Below, in pieces: positions 9,754 to 18,723 of a stretch of 64,000 bases of DNA (position 1 is its first letter; each line of letters opens with the position of its first letter). This DNA is from Jiella sonneratiae. GTDB taxonomy: Bacteria; Pseudomonadota; Alphaproteobacteria; Rhizobiales; Rhizobiaceae. Both the position numbers and the translations under genes were made by a program. The stretch is taken from positions 310,001 through 374,000 of the forward strand of contig NZ_JAFMPY010000001.1 in assembly GCF_017353515.1 (NCBI RefSeq), written 5' to 3'. The notes beneath the pieces were generated by a model. It saw only the letters and a program-made list of their open reading frames with translations. It had not been told where the DNA came from and did no database searches.

Positions 9754-10745
9754 GCCGCCGCCCTCGTGATCTCGCCGACGCGCTCGCGGTGCCAGCAGGC
9801 GGTGCGGTGGCCGGGGCGCTCCTCGAAGAGCGGCGGCTGCTCGGTCCGGCACCGGTCGGAGACCAGCGGGCAGCGGCCGGCGAACCGGCAGCCGGCGCCG
9901 AATTCCTGCGGCGATGGAACCGTGCCGTCGATCGTCGCCAGCTCGGCCTTCGGCGCGACGTCGAGCCGCGGCACGCTGGCGAGCAGCAGCGCCGTGTAGG
10001 GATGGGCGGGCCGCGCGAAGAGATCGTCGACCGGCGCGATTTCGGCGATCCGGCCGGCATACATGACCGCGACGTGGTCGGCGATGTCGGCGACGACGCC
10101 CATGTCGTGGGTGATGAGCACGATCGAGGTGCCGCGCTCGGCGACGAGGCGCTTCATCAGATCGAGGATCTGCGCCTGGATCGTCACGTCCAGCGCCGTC
10201 GTCGGCTCGTCGGCGACGAGCACCCGCGGCCCGCAGATCAGCGCGACCGCGATCATGACGCGCTGGCACATGCCGCCGGAGAGCTCGAACGGATACTGGT
10301 GCAGCCGCCGGTCGGGATCGGGAATGCCGACGGCATCCAGCATGGCGCGGGCCCGCGCCATCGCCTCGCCGCGGGAGACCTTCTCGTGCTGGCGAAGCGC
10401 CTCGGCGATCTGCGAGCCGACGGTGGTCAGCGGATCGAGCGAGGCGCTCGGCTCCTGGAAGATGATCGAGACGTCCTTGCCGCGCGCCTTGCGCAGGGCG
10501 CGTTCAGGCAGGGCGGCGAGATCGGTGTCGCCGAGGAGCACGCGGCCGCTGGTCAGCCGCGCGACGTCCGGCAGGAGGCCGAGGAGCGCGTGGGAGGTCA
10601 GCGACTTGCCGCAGCCGGACTCGCCGACGAGCGCCAGCACCTCGCCGGGCCTGACGGCGAAGGAAACGCCGTCGACCACGCCGGCGCCGTCGATCTCGAT
10701 GGTGAGGTTCTCGACCGACAGGAGCGGCCGGTGGATGTCCGACAT
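9750..10745 (-). CDS. Oligopeptide/dipeptide ABC transporter ATPase (DppD/OppD type)
   Basis: First ATPase of the peptide-type importer, 331 residues. Walker A GESGCGKS at 41-48, signature LSGGMCQRV, Walker B RVLVADEPTTALDVT, and the C-terminal Cys-rich segment GAGCRFAGRCPLVSDRC. It begins with an ATG at 10745, just after the SDR gene, and its stop overlaps the GTG start of the partner ATPase. Together with the two permeases and the binding protein upstream it makes a complete five-subunit importer. Confidence 0.93.
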   Translation of the reverse strand: MSDIHRPLLSVENLTIEIDGAGVVDGVSFAVRPGEVLALVGESGCGKSLTSHALLGLLPDVARLTSGRVLLGDTDLAALPERALRKARGKDVSIIFQEPSASLDPLTTVGSQIAEALRQHEKVSRGEAMARARAMLDAVGIPDPDRRLHQYPFELSGGMCQRVMIAVALICGPRVLVADEPTTALDVTIQAQILDLMKRLVAERGTSIVLITHDMGVVADIADHVAVMYAGRIAEIAPVDDLFARPAHPYTALLLASVPRLDVAPKAELATIDGTVPSPQEFGAGCRFAGRCPLVSDRCRTEQPPLFEERPGHRTACWHRERVGEITRAAA

Positions 10746-10759
10746 CGGCGCCGCCTCGC

Positions 10760-11548
10760 TCAGGCCGTTCCCGGCGTCTTGCCGAGTTCGCCGCTCTCGT
10801 AGGTTCCGATCGAATTGCCGCCGTCGACCGAGAGCACCGCACCGGTGACGAACGACGCCTTGTCGGAGCAGAGATAGGCGATGGCCGCGGGCGCGTCCTC
10901 CGGCCCGCTGGTGCGGCCGAGCGGGATGCGCTTCTTCATCCGCTCGACATAGTCGTCGGAGAGCGTCGAGACCTCCGAGCCCGGCGCAAATCCCGGCTCG
11001 ACGACGTTCACCCGGATGCGGTGCGGCGCGAGCTCGAGCGCCAGCCCCTTGGAGAGCCGCTCCAGCGCGGTCTTCGAGGTGCAGTAGGCGACCGAACCAT
11101 TGCGCATCTGGCGGGCGGCGCCCGACGAGATGTTGACGATCGAGCCCTGGCGCCCTTCGGCGATCATCAGCTTCGCCATCTCGCGGGAAATCAGGAACGG
11201 CGCCCTGAGATTGACACCGAAGATTCGGTCCCAGTCGGCGACGTCGATGTCGAGGAGGCCGTATTTCGGATAGAGGCCGGCATTGTTGACGACGATGTCC
11301 GGCGCGCCCCAGCGCTGCTTCACCAGCGCCGCGAGATCGAGGATCGAGGCGGCGTCGGTGAGTTCCGTCGCGTGGGTGAGCGTTGTCTCCGGATCGAGCT
11401 TCAGTTCCGCGACCACGGCCTGCAGCTGGTCGGCGCGCCGGTCGGACAGGCAGAGCACCGCCCCCTCCCTGGCGAAATGCGCCGCGATCCAGCGGCCGAA
11501 CACGCCGGCGGCACCGGTGACGACGACGGACTGGCCTTTGAATTCCAT
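10760..11548 (-). CDS. SDR-family oxidoreductase
   Basis: Classical short-chain dehydrogenase, 262 residues. NAD(P)-binding TGAAGVFG at 11-18, NNAG at 88-91, and the catalytic YxxxK at Tyr155/Lys159 (SVAYCTSKTAL) are present, with Ser near 141-142. I start at the ATG at 11548 because the Rossmann fold begins at once (MEFKGQSVVVTGA); a longer frame upstream would overlap the permease gene. It is embedded between permease and ATPase genes of one transporter, so it probably reduces or oxidises the transported compound or a product of it. Substrate unknown. Confidence 0.9.
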   Translation of the reverse strand: MEFKGQSVVVTGAAGVFGRWIAAHFAREGAVLCLSDRRADQLQAVVAELKLDPETTLTHATELTDAASILDLAALVKQRWGAPDIVVNNAGLYPKYGLLDIDVADWDRIFGVNLRAPFLISREMAKLMIAEGRQGSIVNISSGAARQMRNGSVAYCTSKTALERLSKGLALELAPHRIRVNVVEPGFAPGSEVSTLSDDYVERMKKRIPLGRTSGPEDAPAAIAYLCSDKASFVTGAVLSVDGGNSIGTYESGELGKTPGTA

Positions 11549-11558
11549 GAACAGAGCC

Positions 11559-12425
11559 TCAGCGGATTCGGGAGCGGGGATCGAGCCGGTCGCGCAGCCA
11601 GTCACCCAGGACGTTGACGGATAGGACGAGGAGAACGAGGCAGCCGCCCGGGAAGGCGACGATCCACCAGGCGCGCTCGACGAACTGCCGGCCGACGCTC
11701 ATGATCGAGCCCCAGCTCGATGCCGGCGGCTGGATGCCGAGCCCGAGAAAGGAGAGGCCCGCCTCGAACAGGATCATCAGGCCGAATTCGGAGGTCGCGA
11801 CGATGAGGATCGGCCCGGCGATGTTAGGCAGGACGTGGCGGAAGAGGATCCGCATCGCCCCCGCCCCCGCGAGCTCCGACGCCTTGATGAAGGGCAGGTT
11901 CGCCACCTGCAGGGTCTGGGCGTAGGCGACCCGGGTGTAGCGCGGCCAGCGCGTCAGGCCGAGCACCAGCACCAGCTTGAAGAAGCCGGGGCCGAGCACC
12001 GCGACGGTGAGGACCGCGAGCAGGATCGCCGGGATCGACAGCATGACGTCGACGAGCCGCATCACGACGACGTCGACCCAGCCGCGGAACCAGCCGGCGA
12101 TCATGCCGAGCGTCACTCCGACGAGCGTCGAGACGAAGACCGAGAGCAGCGCGACGCCGAGCGACACGCGCGCGCCGTAGAGGATGCGCGAGAGAAGGTC
12201 GCGCCCGAGGTCGTCAGTGCCGAGGAGATAGGTCACGCCGCCGCGGCCGATGGTGCCGGGCGGCTTCAGCCGCGACAGCAGCGCCTGGCGGTCCGGATCG
12301 GCCGGCGCGATCCAGGGCGCGAGGATCGCCGCGGCGACGATCACCGCGATGATGACGGCGACGATCAGGATCGAGACGGGGACGCGCGACGTCCGGCGGC
12401 GGATGGCGGCGAGGGCGTTGGTCAT
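11559..12425 (-). CDS. Peptide-type ABC transporter permease (DppC family)
   Basis: Inner-membrane permease of 288 residues with an N-terminal helix (about 15-37, SILIVAVIIAVIVAAAILAPW), the periplasmic loop containing YLLGTDDLGRDLLSRILYGARVSL that is diagnostic of DppC/OppC, and five further helices with the EAA-type contact motif in the GAGAMRILFRHVLPN region. The ATG at 12425 is chosen because it lies 10 bases after the stop of the partner permease; a longer frame from 12473 would overlap that gene. Confidence 0.92.
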   Translation of the reverse strand: MTNALAAIRRRTSRVPVSILIVAVIIAVIVAAAILAPWIAPADPDRQALLSRLKPPGTIGRGGVTYLLGTDDLGRDLLSRILYGARVSLGVALLSVFVSTLVGVTLGMIAGWFRGWVDVVVMRLVDVMLSIPAILLAVLTVAVLGPGFFKLVLVLGLTRWPRYTRVAYAQTLQVANLPFIKASELAGAGAMRILFRHVLPNIAGPILIVATSEFGLMILFEAGLSFLGLGIQPPASSWGSIMSVGRQFVERAWWIVAFPGGCLVLLVLSVNVLGDWLRDRLDPRSRIR

Positions 12426-12435
12426 GAGCGGCGCC

Positions 12436-13356
12436 TCACCGCGCGAGCCTGATGCGCGGGTCGATCGCCGCATAGGCGAAGTCCGCGGCGACGCTGGTCG
12501 CGACGTAGATGAAGGAGATCAGGAGAACGATGACCTGCACCACCAGGAAGTCGCGCGACTGGATCGACTGGATCGCCAGCTGGCCGATGCCGGGCCAGGC
12601 GAAAACCGTCTCGACGATGACGGCGCCGGCGAGGAGATTGCCGATCTCCAGCGCCGCGACGGTGATCACGGGGATCGCCGAATTGCGCAGGACGTGGCGC
12701 ATAACGACGGCGCGCATCGACAACCCCCTCGCCCGCGCCGCGCGGACGTAGTCCTTGCCGAGTTCGTCGACCATGGCGATCCGCATCATCCGCGCAAAGG
12801 TCGACATCGACAGGGCGCCGAGCGCGATGGACGGCATGATCAGCGCGCTCAAGCTGCCGACGCCGGAGGTCGGCAGCCAGCGCAGCTCGACGGCGAATAT
12901 CAGAATCAAAAGGATGCCGGAGAGAAAGGTCGGCACGCTCTGGCCCGTGAGGACGACGGCCGCCAGCGCGCGCTCGACGAGCGTGCCCTTGTTGGCGGCC
13001 ATCAGAATGCCGACCGGGATGCCGGCGCCGACGGCGACGGTGAGCGCCCCGGCCGCGAGATAGATCGTATAGGGCAGCCGCGACAGGACGATGTCGATCG
13101 CCGGCACCCGCTGCACGACCGAGATGCCGAAGTCGAAATGCGCAAGGCCGGCGAGATAGGCGAGATACTGCGTCAGGATCGGCTGGTCGAAGCCGAGCTG
13201 GTGGCGCAGCGCCGCGATCTCCTCGGCCGAGGCTCCCTGCGGCACCAGGAGCAGCGTCGGGTCGCCGGAGACGTGCATCACCACGAAGACGATGGTGATG
13301 ACCCCGAAGACCGCGACCGCCGCCTGGATCAGCCGGCCGATGGCATAGCGAAGCAT
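12436..13356 (-). CDS. Peptide-type ABC transporter permease (DppB family)
   Basis: Inner-membrane permease of 306 residues. It starts MLRYAIGRLIQAAVAVFGVITIVFVVMH, the usual first helix of DppB, has the HQLGFDQPILTQYLAYLAGLAHFDFGIS segment of the family, and the cytoplasmic EAA loop AARARGLSMRAVVMRHVLRN. A good ribosome site (AAGGG) precedes the ATG at 13356. It follows the binding-protein gene by 22 bases. Confidence 0.93.
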   Translation of the reverse strand: MLRYAIGRLIQAAVAVFGVITIVFVVMHVSGDPTLLLVPQGASAEEIAALRHQLGFDQPILTQYLAYLAGLAHFDFGISVVQRVPAIDIVLSRLPYTIYLAAGALTVAVGAGIPVGILMAANKGTLVERALAAVVLTGQSVPTFLSGILLILIFAVELRWLPTSGVGSLSALIMPSIALGALSMSTFARMMRIAMVDELGKDYVRAARARGLSMRAVVMRHVLRNSAIPVITVAALEIGNLLAGAVIVETVFAWPGIGQLAIQSIQSRDFLVVQVIVLLISFIYVATSVAADFAYAAIDPRIRLAR

Positions 13357-13378
13357 GGCGGCCCTGCCCTTCCCGCGC

Positions 13379-14872
13379 CTATTGCTGCCAGCTCATGTCC
13401 ATGACAAACATCGACTCGTTCGGCGTCGGCTGCCATTTCAGATGGCTGTTCGCGCCGTAGAGCGCATAGTCCTGGTAGAGGCCGATGCCCGGCACGTCCT
13501 CGCGCAGAATCTTGTAGGCGGTGACGTAGTCCTTCTGCCGCTCGTCCTTGTCGAGCGTCGAGCGGGCGGCATCGACCGCCGCGTCGAAGTCGGGGTTGGA
13601 GTATTTCGCCCAGGTGCTGCCGGTGCGGAACAGCGGATAGATGATGCCGTCGGCGTCCTGGCAGGCGCAGGACCAGCGGCCGAAGGCGATGCTTGCGGCG
13701 TTCGCCGGGTCGCCCTGCCGGCGCTTCAGGAAGGTCGCCTGATCGCTCGAGACGATCTCGGTGTCGAGACCGACGTCGTTTAGCATCTGCTGGATCGCCT
13801 CGACCATCGCCCGGCTGTAGGAGGGCGAGGTCAGGAACTCGATCTTGGCCCCTTCGGCACCGGCTTCCTTGACCAGTTCCTTGGCCTTTTCAGGGTCGTA
13901 GTCGTAGCCCTTCACGTCCTCGGTATAGCCGAAGACCGGCGGCGCGCCGATGACGTCGACCGGCTTGCCATAGCCTTCGAGCAGCGCTTCGACGAGGCCC
14001 TGCCTGTCGATGGCATAGGCGATCGCCTTGCGCACCCGGACGTCCTTGGTGGGACCGGCCTCGGCGTTGATGTAGAGGTAGCCGACGCGCTCGGTCGGCA
14101 CCGAGAGGATCTGGACGTTCGGTTCGTCCTTGAGGGTGACGGCCTGATCCGGCGGAACGTCGCGCACGAGATCCGCCTGCCCGGTCCTCAGATCGGCGAT
14201 GCGGGTGGAGACGTCCGGCACCGCCCGGAAGGTGACGTGCTTGAACGGCGGCGTGCCGCCCCAGTAGTCCTCGTTGGCGTCGAGCTCGGTGCGCACGCCG
14301 TCCTGATGGCTGACGAACTTGTAGGGCCCGCTGCCGATCGGCTTGGCATTGAAGCCCGCATCGCCGACCTTCTCGACATAGGCCTTCGGCACGATCGACA
14401 GCTTGACGAGCTGCGCCAGCAGCGCCGGATAGGGCGACTTGGTGGTGATCCGCACCTTGCCGTCCTCAAGCGCCTCGGCCTTCTCGATCTGGCTGAACTG
14501 GGAGAACTGCGGGCTCTTCAGTTCGGGATCGATGATCCGGTTGACGCTGTAGGCGACGTCTTCCGCAGTGAGCTTGCTGCCGTCGTGAAAGGTGACGCCC
14601 TCGCGGATGTCGAAGTCGAGCGTCTTGTCGTCGACGTATTTCCAGGCCGTGGCGATCTGCGGGACGACCTTGCCGTCGGCGTCGCGGGTGACGAGATTGT
14701 CGAAAATGTTGCGGTAGACCGAGTAGCTGTCGGTGTTCCACTGCAGGTGCGGATCGAGGGTCGCCGCGTCGTTCGGCAGGTCGATCGTCAGGGTTTCCTT
14801 CCCCGACTGGGCGAAGGCCGGTGCGGCGAGGATGCCCATGGCGAGGGCGGTTGCGGCTAGCAATCTGAGCAA
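13379..14872 (-). CDS. Extracellular solute-binding protein, family 5 (peptide-type)
   Basis: Periplasmic receptor of the importer, 497 residues. A Sec signal peptide ends at AAPAFAQ near residue 22, followed by TLTIDLPNDAATLDPHLQWNTDS, the standard opening of SBP family 5 (DppA/OppA). The best start is a TTG at 14872: AAGGGA lies 7 bases before it and translation gives a compact signal peptide (MLRLLAATALAMG); longer upstream frames would add a non-signal leader reaching towards the deacetylase gene. Ligands of this family range from di- and oligopeptides to opines, sugars and nickel, so the neighbours, not this protein, hint at the substrate. Confidence 0.92.
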   Translation of the reverse strand: MLRLLAATALAMGILAAPAFAQSGKETLTIDLPNDAATLDPHLQWNTDSYSVYRNIFDNLVTRDADGKVVPQIATAWKYVDDKTLDFDIREGVTFHDGSKLTAEDVAYSVNRIIDPELKSPQFSQFSQIEKAEALEDGKVRITTKSPYPALLAQLVKLSIVPKAYVEKVGDAGFNAKPIGSGPYKFVSHQDGVRTELDANEDYWGGTPPFKHVTFRAVPDVSTRIADLRTGQADLVRDVPPDQAVTLKDEPNVQILSVPTERVGYLYINAEAGPTKDVRVRKAIAYAIDRQGLVEALLEGYGKPVDVIGAPPVFGYTEDVKGYDYDPEKAKELVKEAGAEGAKIEFLTSPSYSRAMVEAIQQMLNDVGLDTEIVSSDQATFLKRRQGDPANAASIAFGRWSCACQDADGIIYPLFRTGSTWAKYSNPDFDAAVDAARSTLDKDERQKDYVTAYKILREDVPGIGLYQDYALYGANSHLKWQPTPNESMFVMDMSWQQ

Positions 14873-14918
14873 CGGTATTCCCTTTCGTCCTTCGTGGTGG
14901 ATTGTCGTCAGCAAGGTC

Positions 14919-15848
14919 TCAGCCGGCGGACAGGCCGGCCTCTGCCGCGCAGAAGCGCGCGACGTCGGCATGGGTGGCGAACCAGACGCCCGCCTTGGCC
15001 CTGGCGAGGCGGATGATCTCGTCGAGGATGAAGATGCGCGAGCGGTGGCCGACGTGATGCGGGTGCAGCGTCACCTGGAACAGGCCGCCCTCCTCATAGG
15101 CGAGGTCGAGTTCCCGCCGCAGGATGTCGAGGAGCATCGCCGGCCCGCCATAGGGGCGCGCGCTCGCCGCGCGGTCCATGTTGAAATAGGGCGCGTCGTC
15201 CCGGATCCACTCGACCGGTATCTCAACGACACCCGTCGCCTCGCCGTTTTCCATGAGTTCGTAGGGTTCGTCGTCCGCCATCAGCGAGGAATCGTAGAGG
15301 AGGCCCATCTCGCGGATGATCGCCAGCGTGTGCGGCGAGAAATCCCAGGACGCGGTGCGCATGCCCACCGGCCTGACGCCGCAGATGCCCGCAAGCGCGT
15401 CCGCCGCGCGCAAGGAAAGGTCGCGCTCGGTCGCGTGGTCGAGGACCGAATTGAATTCGTGGATCCAGGAGTGGATGCCGATCTCGTGGCCGGCGCCGGC
15501 GACCCGGCGGACCTCCTGCGGATGCAGCATCGCCGAGACCGCGGGCATGAAGAACGACGCCGGGACGCCGTGGCGCTCCAAAGTGCCGAGAATGCGGGGC
15601 ATGCCGGAGCGGGCGCCGTACTGCCCCTGGCTCATCCTGCCGGCGGAGGCGCCGCCGTTGCGCAGGTCGATGGTCTCGTGATCGGAATCGAAGGACAGCG
15701 CCACCGCCATCCGCGCCCCGTCCTTCCAGGCCGCGGGCTTCAGCGAACGCCCCGCCCGCACCTTCGCGACGCGCTCGCGCCAGACCGGCTCCGGCCAGGT
15801 CCACGGCGTCTTCGGATCGGCGGTCTCTGGCGGCATCGTCGAGGGCAT
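14919..15848 (-). CDS. Polysaccharide-deacetylase-fold hydrolase (PuuE/allantoinase-like group)
   Basis: NodB-fold metal-dependent hydrolase of 309 residues. The metal site is visible: Asp-Ser-Asp at 54-56 (LSFDSDHET) and the His pair in GIHSWIH (His126, His130); the C-terminal HPHHVGHRSRI resembles the HP..(G)..SR motif of the cytoplasmic PuuE-like group, whose members cleave cyclic or linear C-N bonds, rather than true secreted chitin/peptidoglycan deacetylases. No signal peptide. First gene of the minus-strand transporter/hydrolase block, divergent from the IclR gene. A role in opening an imported amide is inferred from context. Confidence 0.85.
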   Translation of the reverse strand: MPSTMPPETADPKTPWTWPEPVWRERVAKVRAGRSLKPAAWKDGARMAVALSFDSDHETIDLRNGGASAGRMSQGQYGARSGMPRILGTLERHGVPASFFMPAVSAMLHPQEVRRVAGAGHEIGIHSWIHEFNSVLDHATERDLSLRAADALAGICGVRPVGMRTASWDFSPHTLAIIREMGLLYDSSLMADDEPYELMENGEATGVVEIPVEWIRDDAPYFNMDRAASARPYGGPAMLLDILRRELDLAYEEGGLFQVTLHPHHVGHRSRIFILDEIIRLARAKAGVWFATHADVARFCAAEAGLSAG

Positions 15849-15956
15849 TCTGGTCCGTCCACTGAGGGGCGCCGACTATCGGCTTGGTCCGGTGCCGCAG
15901 CGTCGCCACAGTCCCGGCAAGGCGTTGGCCCGCCTCTGGTGCTTGTCTGTGCAGTC

Positions 15957-15985
15957 AGGTTATGAGCCCAGGAATAGGTCAGCAA
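15957..15985 (-). promoter_or_regulatory. Possible promoter of the deacetylase-transporter block
   Basis: On the minus strand TTGCTG (15980-15985) and TAACCT (15957-15962) are exactly 17 bases apart, about 105 bases before the deacetylase start, in the 140-156 bp gap shared with the divergent IclR regulator gene. The IclR protein would be expected to bind in this gap; I could not pick out a convincing palindrome for it. Confidence 0.4.
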
Positions 15986-16004
15986 CCGGGTGGCGTTCAC
16001 ATAC

Positions 16005-16760
16005 ATGAACTCCGAGGTGAAGAGCGCGGGTCGGATCCTCGACCTTCTGGAGCATCTCGCTTCCTGCCGCGAGCCGGTGACGTTCAGCGCCATCGTCGGC
16101 GCCCTCGGCTTTCCCAAGAGCAGTGCCCACGCGCTGCTGCAGACGCTGATCGCGCGCGGCCACGTCGTCCAGGACCGCGAGGGCCGCTATCTTCTCGTCG
16201 AGGCGAGCCGTCACGGCTTTCCCTTCCGGCCGAGCGAGGAGCCGCTGGTCGCGCGGGCGCGGCCGGTCATGGAGCGGCTGCGCGACGCGTCGGGCGAGAC
16301 GGTGCTCCTGTCGACGATGAACGCGCGCGGCGACATCCGCCGCCTCGCCAAATGCGTCAGCCGCCAGGCGGTGCGCTACGACGTCGACCTGCAGTCGCCG
16401 ATCGCCGCCTACTGTACCGCGACCGGCCGGGCGCTCCTCGCCTTTCGCAGCGAAGACGAGATCGCGGCCTATCTCGACCGGGTGAGCCTGCTCTCCTACA
16501 CCGGCTTCACCATCACCGACCGGGAGGCGCTGCTGGCGCTGCTCGCCGAGGTGCGGGGGCGGGGCTATGCGGTGAACGACCAGGAATTCATCACCGGCTC
16601 GACCGGCATCGCCGCCCCGGTGCGCGACGCGGGCGGCGGCGTCGTCGCGGCGATCAATCTCGGCACCCTGACCAGCCGGTTCCGCGAGCGGGAAAGCGAC
16701 CTGTGCCGCCTCGTGGTCGAGGCCGCGGCGAGCCTTTCGGCCGGCGAAGGGCGTGGCTGA
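16005..16760 (+). CDS. IclR-family transcriptional regulator
   Basis: DNA-binding regulator of 251 residues: N-terminal winged helix-turn-helix (VKSAGRILDLLEHLASCREPVTFSAIVGALGFPKSSAHALLQTLIARG, about 5-53) and a C-terminal GAF-like effector domain with the family features PIAAYCTATGRALLA and GSTGIAAPVRDAGG. The ATG at 16005 gives the typical MNSEVKSAGR opening; an in-frame GTG at 15990 would add five residues. It is transcribed divergently from the deacetylase-transporter-acylase genes and is the natural candidate for their local, ligand-responsive regulator. Confidence 0.92.
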   Translation: MNSEVKSAGRILDLLEHLASCREPVTFSAIVGALGFPKSSAHALLQTLIARGHVVQDREGRYLLVEASRHGFPFRPSEEPLVARARPVMERLRDASGETVLLSTMNARGDIRRLAKCVSRQAVRYDVDLQSPIAAYCTATGRALLAFRSEDEIAAYLDRVSLLSYTGFTITDREALLALLAEVRGRGYAVNDQEFITGSTGIAAPVRDAGGGVVAAINLGTLTSRFRERESDLCRLVVEAAASLSAGEGRG

Positions 16761-16829
16761 GGCCTGCCCGGCGGCGAGACGTCGAACGTGCAGGAGGCCC
16801 AGGTTCGGAGAGCGCCCTGGCGGCGATCC

Positions 16830-17777
16830 TCAGGCGCCGGTCGGCAGGCCCTTCACCCTCTCCTCGGTCCGGGCGATCAGCCGCATCAGCTCGGCCTCGT
16901 CGATCGGCCCGAGCTTCGGCCCCGGCGACCTGGTGCGGGCGCAGGCGATCGCCCCCCGGTGCCGCAGCACCGCCTTGCGCACCGCAAGCCCGTAGCCCGG
17001 CTGCTGTTCGTATCTGAGAATGGGCAGATAGGCGTCGAAGACGTCCTCGGCCCGGTCGACCTCGCCGGCACGGTGGGCGCGCACCACCTCGACCAGCATC
17101 TCCGGATAGGCGAAGCCGGTCATCGCGCCGTCGGCGCCGCGCGAAAGCTCCTGCGGCAGATAGAGGCCGCCATTGCCGCAGAGGATCGAGATGCGCGGCG
17201 TATCGGCCGTGCCGGAGCCGGTGCGGACGGCGGAGAGCTTGGCGAGACCCGGACAGTCCTCGTGCTTCAGCATGACGATCTGCGGGCATTCGCGCGTCAG
17301 CGTCAGGATGGTCGCGGCCGAGATCGGCACGCCCGTCGTCTGCGGAAAGTCCTGCAGGCAGACCGGCACGTCGGGGCCAAGCGCCTCGCAGAGCTGATGG
17401 AAATAGCCGCGCACCCGGTCCTCGACCGAAGGTCCCGGCGTCGGCGCCACCATGATGCCGGCAGCGCCCTGGTCCATCGCGAAATGCGCAAAGCTCCGCA
17501 GATTGTCGAGGCCCGCCGCGGAGGCCCCGACGATCACCGGCACCCTTCCGTCGACCCGCGCGAGCACCTGCGCGGCGAAGCCCCGCGCCTCCTCCGGCGT
17601 CAGCTTGTTCGCCTCGCCGAGGATGCCGAGGATCGTCATGCCGGTGACGCCATGGCCGAGATAGAAGTCGACGAGCCGGTCGGTGCTCGCCGCGTCGACC
17701 GCCCCCGTCTCGGTGAAGGGCGTCGCCGAGATGATGAACACGCCGCTCGTCTCGCGGCCGATATTTCTGGTGGCCAT
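16830..17777 (-). CDS. Dihydrodipicolinate synthase/NAL-family aldolase-like protein
   Basis: TIM-barrel Schiff-base enzyme of the DapA/N-acetylneuraminate lyase family, 315 residues. The Schiff-base Lys171 (QIVMLKHEDCPG) and the substrate-binding GxxGE motif (GILGEANKL, 51-59) are present. The LYNVP motif that supplies the catalytic Tyr in DapA is replaced by LQDFP (about 141-145), so it is unlikely to be lysine-pathway DapA and more likely cleaves or dehydrates a 2-oxo acid. GGGGGA before the ATG at 17777 is a good ribosome site. It is convergent with the IclR gene, so it may belong to the same catabolic locus. Confidence 0.85.
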   Translation of the reverse strand: MATRNIGRETSGVFIISATPFTETGAVDAASTDRLVDFYLGHGVTGMTILGILGEANKLTPEEARGFAAQVLARVDGRVPVIVGASAAGLDNLRSFAHFAMDQGAAGIMVAPTPGPSVEDRVRGYFHQLCEALGPDVPVCLQDFPQTTGVPISAATILTLTRECPQIVMLKHEDCPGLAKLSAVRTGSGTADTPRISILCGNGGLYLPQELSRGADGAMTGFAYPEMLVEVVRAHRAGEVDRAEDVFDAYLPILRYEQQPGYGLAVRKAVLRHRGAIACARTRSPGPKLGPIDEAELMRLIARTEERVKGLPTGA

Positions 17778-17956
17778 GTCGTATTCCCCCTGCCCTGCGC
17801 TTCCTTCTTTCGCCGACGGCGCCGCGCCGGCTAGCCGGATCGCTGCGGCCGTGACTTCCGTCGTCGGGCAGATAGCGGCCGGAAACACGATGGCCACGCG
17901 CCGCGGCGGGATGGCCGAACGGAGCGAAGGCGTGTCTCGGCCCGCGTTTTCCGCGC

Positions 17957-18661
17957 TCAGGCGCCGCCGCACATGTGCTGCGAATCCGGCAGCGTCCAGC
18001 TCTCGCCGGTCCGCTGGTTGGTGGCGAGGTAGAAGCGGCCGCGCTCGTCGCCGGGCGGACAGTCGTGCGGGATCGAGACGAGGCACATGACCACCGTATC
18101 GCCCGGCTTCGAGCGAAGGAGCGCCGCTTCCCGCTCGTAGGAAACGCCGTAGCCGCCGTTGTCGTATTCGACGCCGGTCCCGAAATCGTAATCCGCGTCC
18201 TTCGGCGGCGAGCCGTCGCCGAGCCGCGGATGGATGCCGGCGATCGTCGTCGTGACGCAGGCGCCGATCGATTGCGGCAGCTTGCCCGAACGCGGCGCGT
18301 CGCCGGCCGCGATGGTCTGTGCCGAGACACTGCCCGGCGCCGCATTCGGGGCGCCGAGGTTCTGCAGGCTCTGCAGCACGCCGACATAGGCCGCGAGGAT
18401 ACAGCCCTTGTCGCTGCCGCATTTCGCGCGGACGGCCTGGAAGTTGCGGGCCGTGCCTTTCGCCTCGTCGGCGAAGTCGCCGGCCTTCGTCACCGCGGCA
18501 TATGCCTTGCCGAGCCGGCCGTCGAGTTCGGAAAGGAGGAGATCGCCGCAGACGATCTTCTCCGCCGGCGTCGCCGCCTTGCGGCAGTCGAAGCTCGCCG
18601 CCGCGGCCGGGCCTGCGGCAACGACAGCGGCAAGAAGACCTGCGACGACGACGAGACGCAT
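17957..18661 (-). CDS. Secreted protein with LprI-like (DUF1311) domain
   Basis: Exported protein of 234 residues with a signal peptide (MRLVVVAGLLAAVVAAGPAAA). The mature N-terminus SFDCRKAATPAEKIVCGDLLLSELDGRLGKAY is the Cys-containing motif of the LprI/DUF1311 family, some members of which bind and inhibit lysozyme. The C-terminal half (about 130-234) holds further paired Cys residues (CVTTT, CLVSIPHDC, MCGGA) and no domain I recognise. GGGGAGGA lies just before the ATG at 18661. It stands alone, so function is open. Confidence 0.75.
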   Translation of the reverse strand: MRLVVVAGLLAAVVAAGPAAAASFDCRKAATPAEKIVCGDLLLSELDGRLGKAYAAVTKAGDFADEAKGTARNFQAVRAKCGSDKGCILAAYVGVLQSLQNLGAPNAAPGSVSAQTIAAGDAPRSGKLPQSIGACVTTTIAGIHPRLGDGSPPKDADYDFGTGVEYDNGGYGVSYEREAALLRSKPGDTVVMCLVSIPHDCPPGDERGRFYLATNQRTGESWTLPDSQHMCGGA

Positions 18662-18723
18662 GCAACATCCTCCCCGATGAGCGTCAGAGACGGCCTACCG
18701 CCGAGTTCCTCGGATCGCCCGGC

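Noticed and set aside
6511-9999. A 1162-codon frame on the plus strand over the acylase and ATPase genes
   Set aside because: It is antisense to clear genes, has no family motif and is dominated by Arg, Ala, Gly and Asp.
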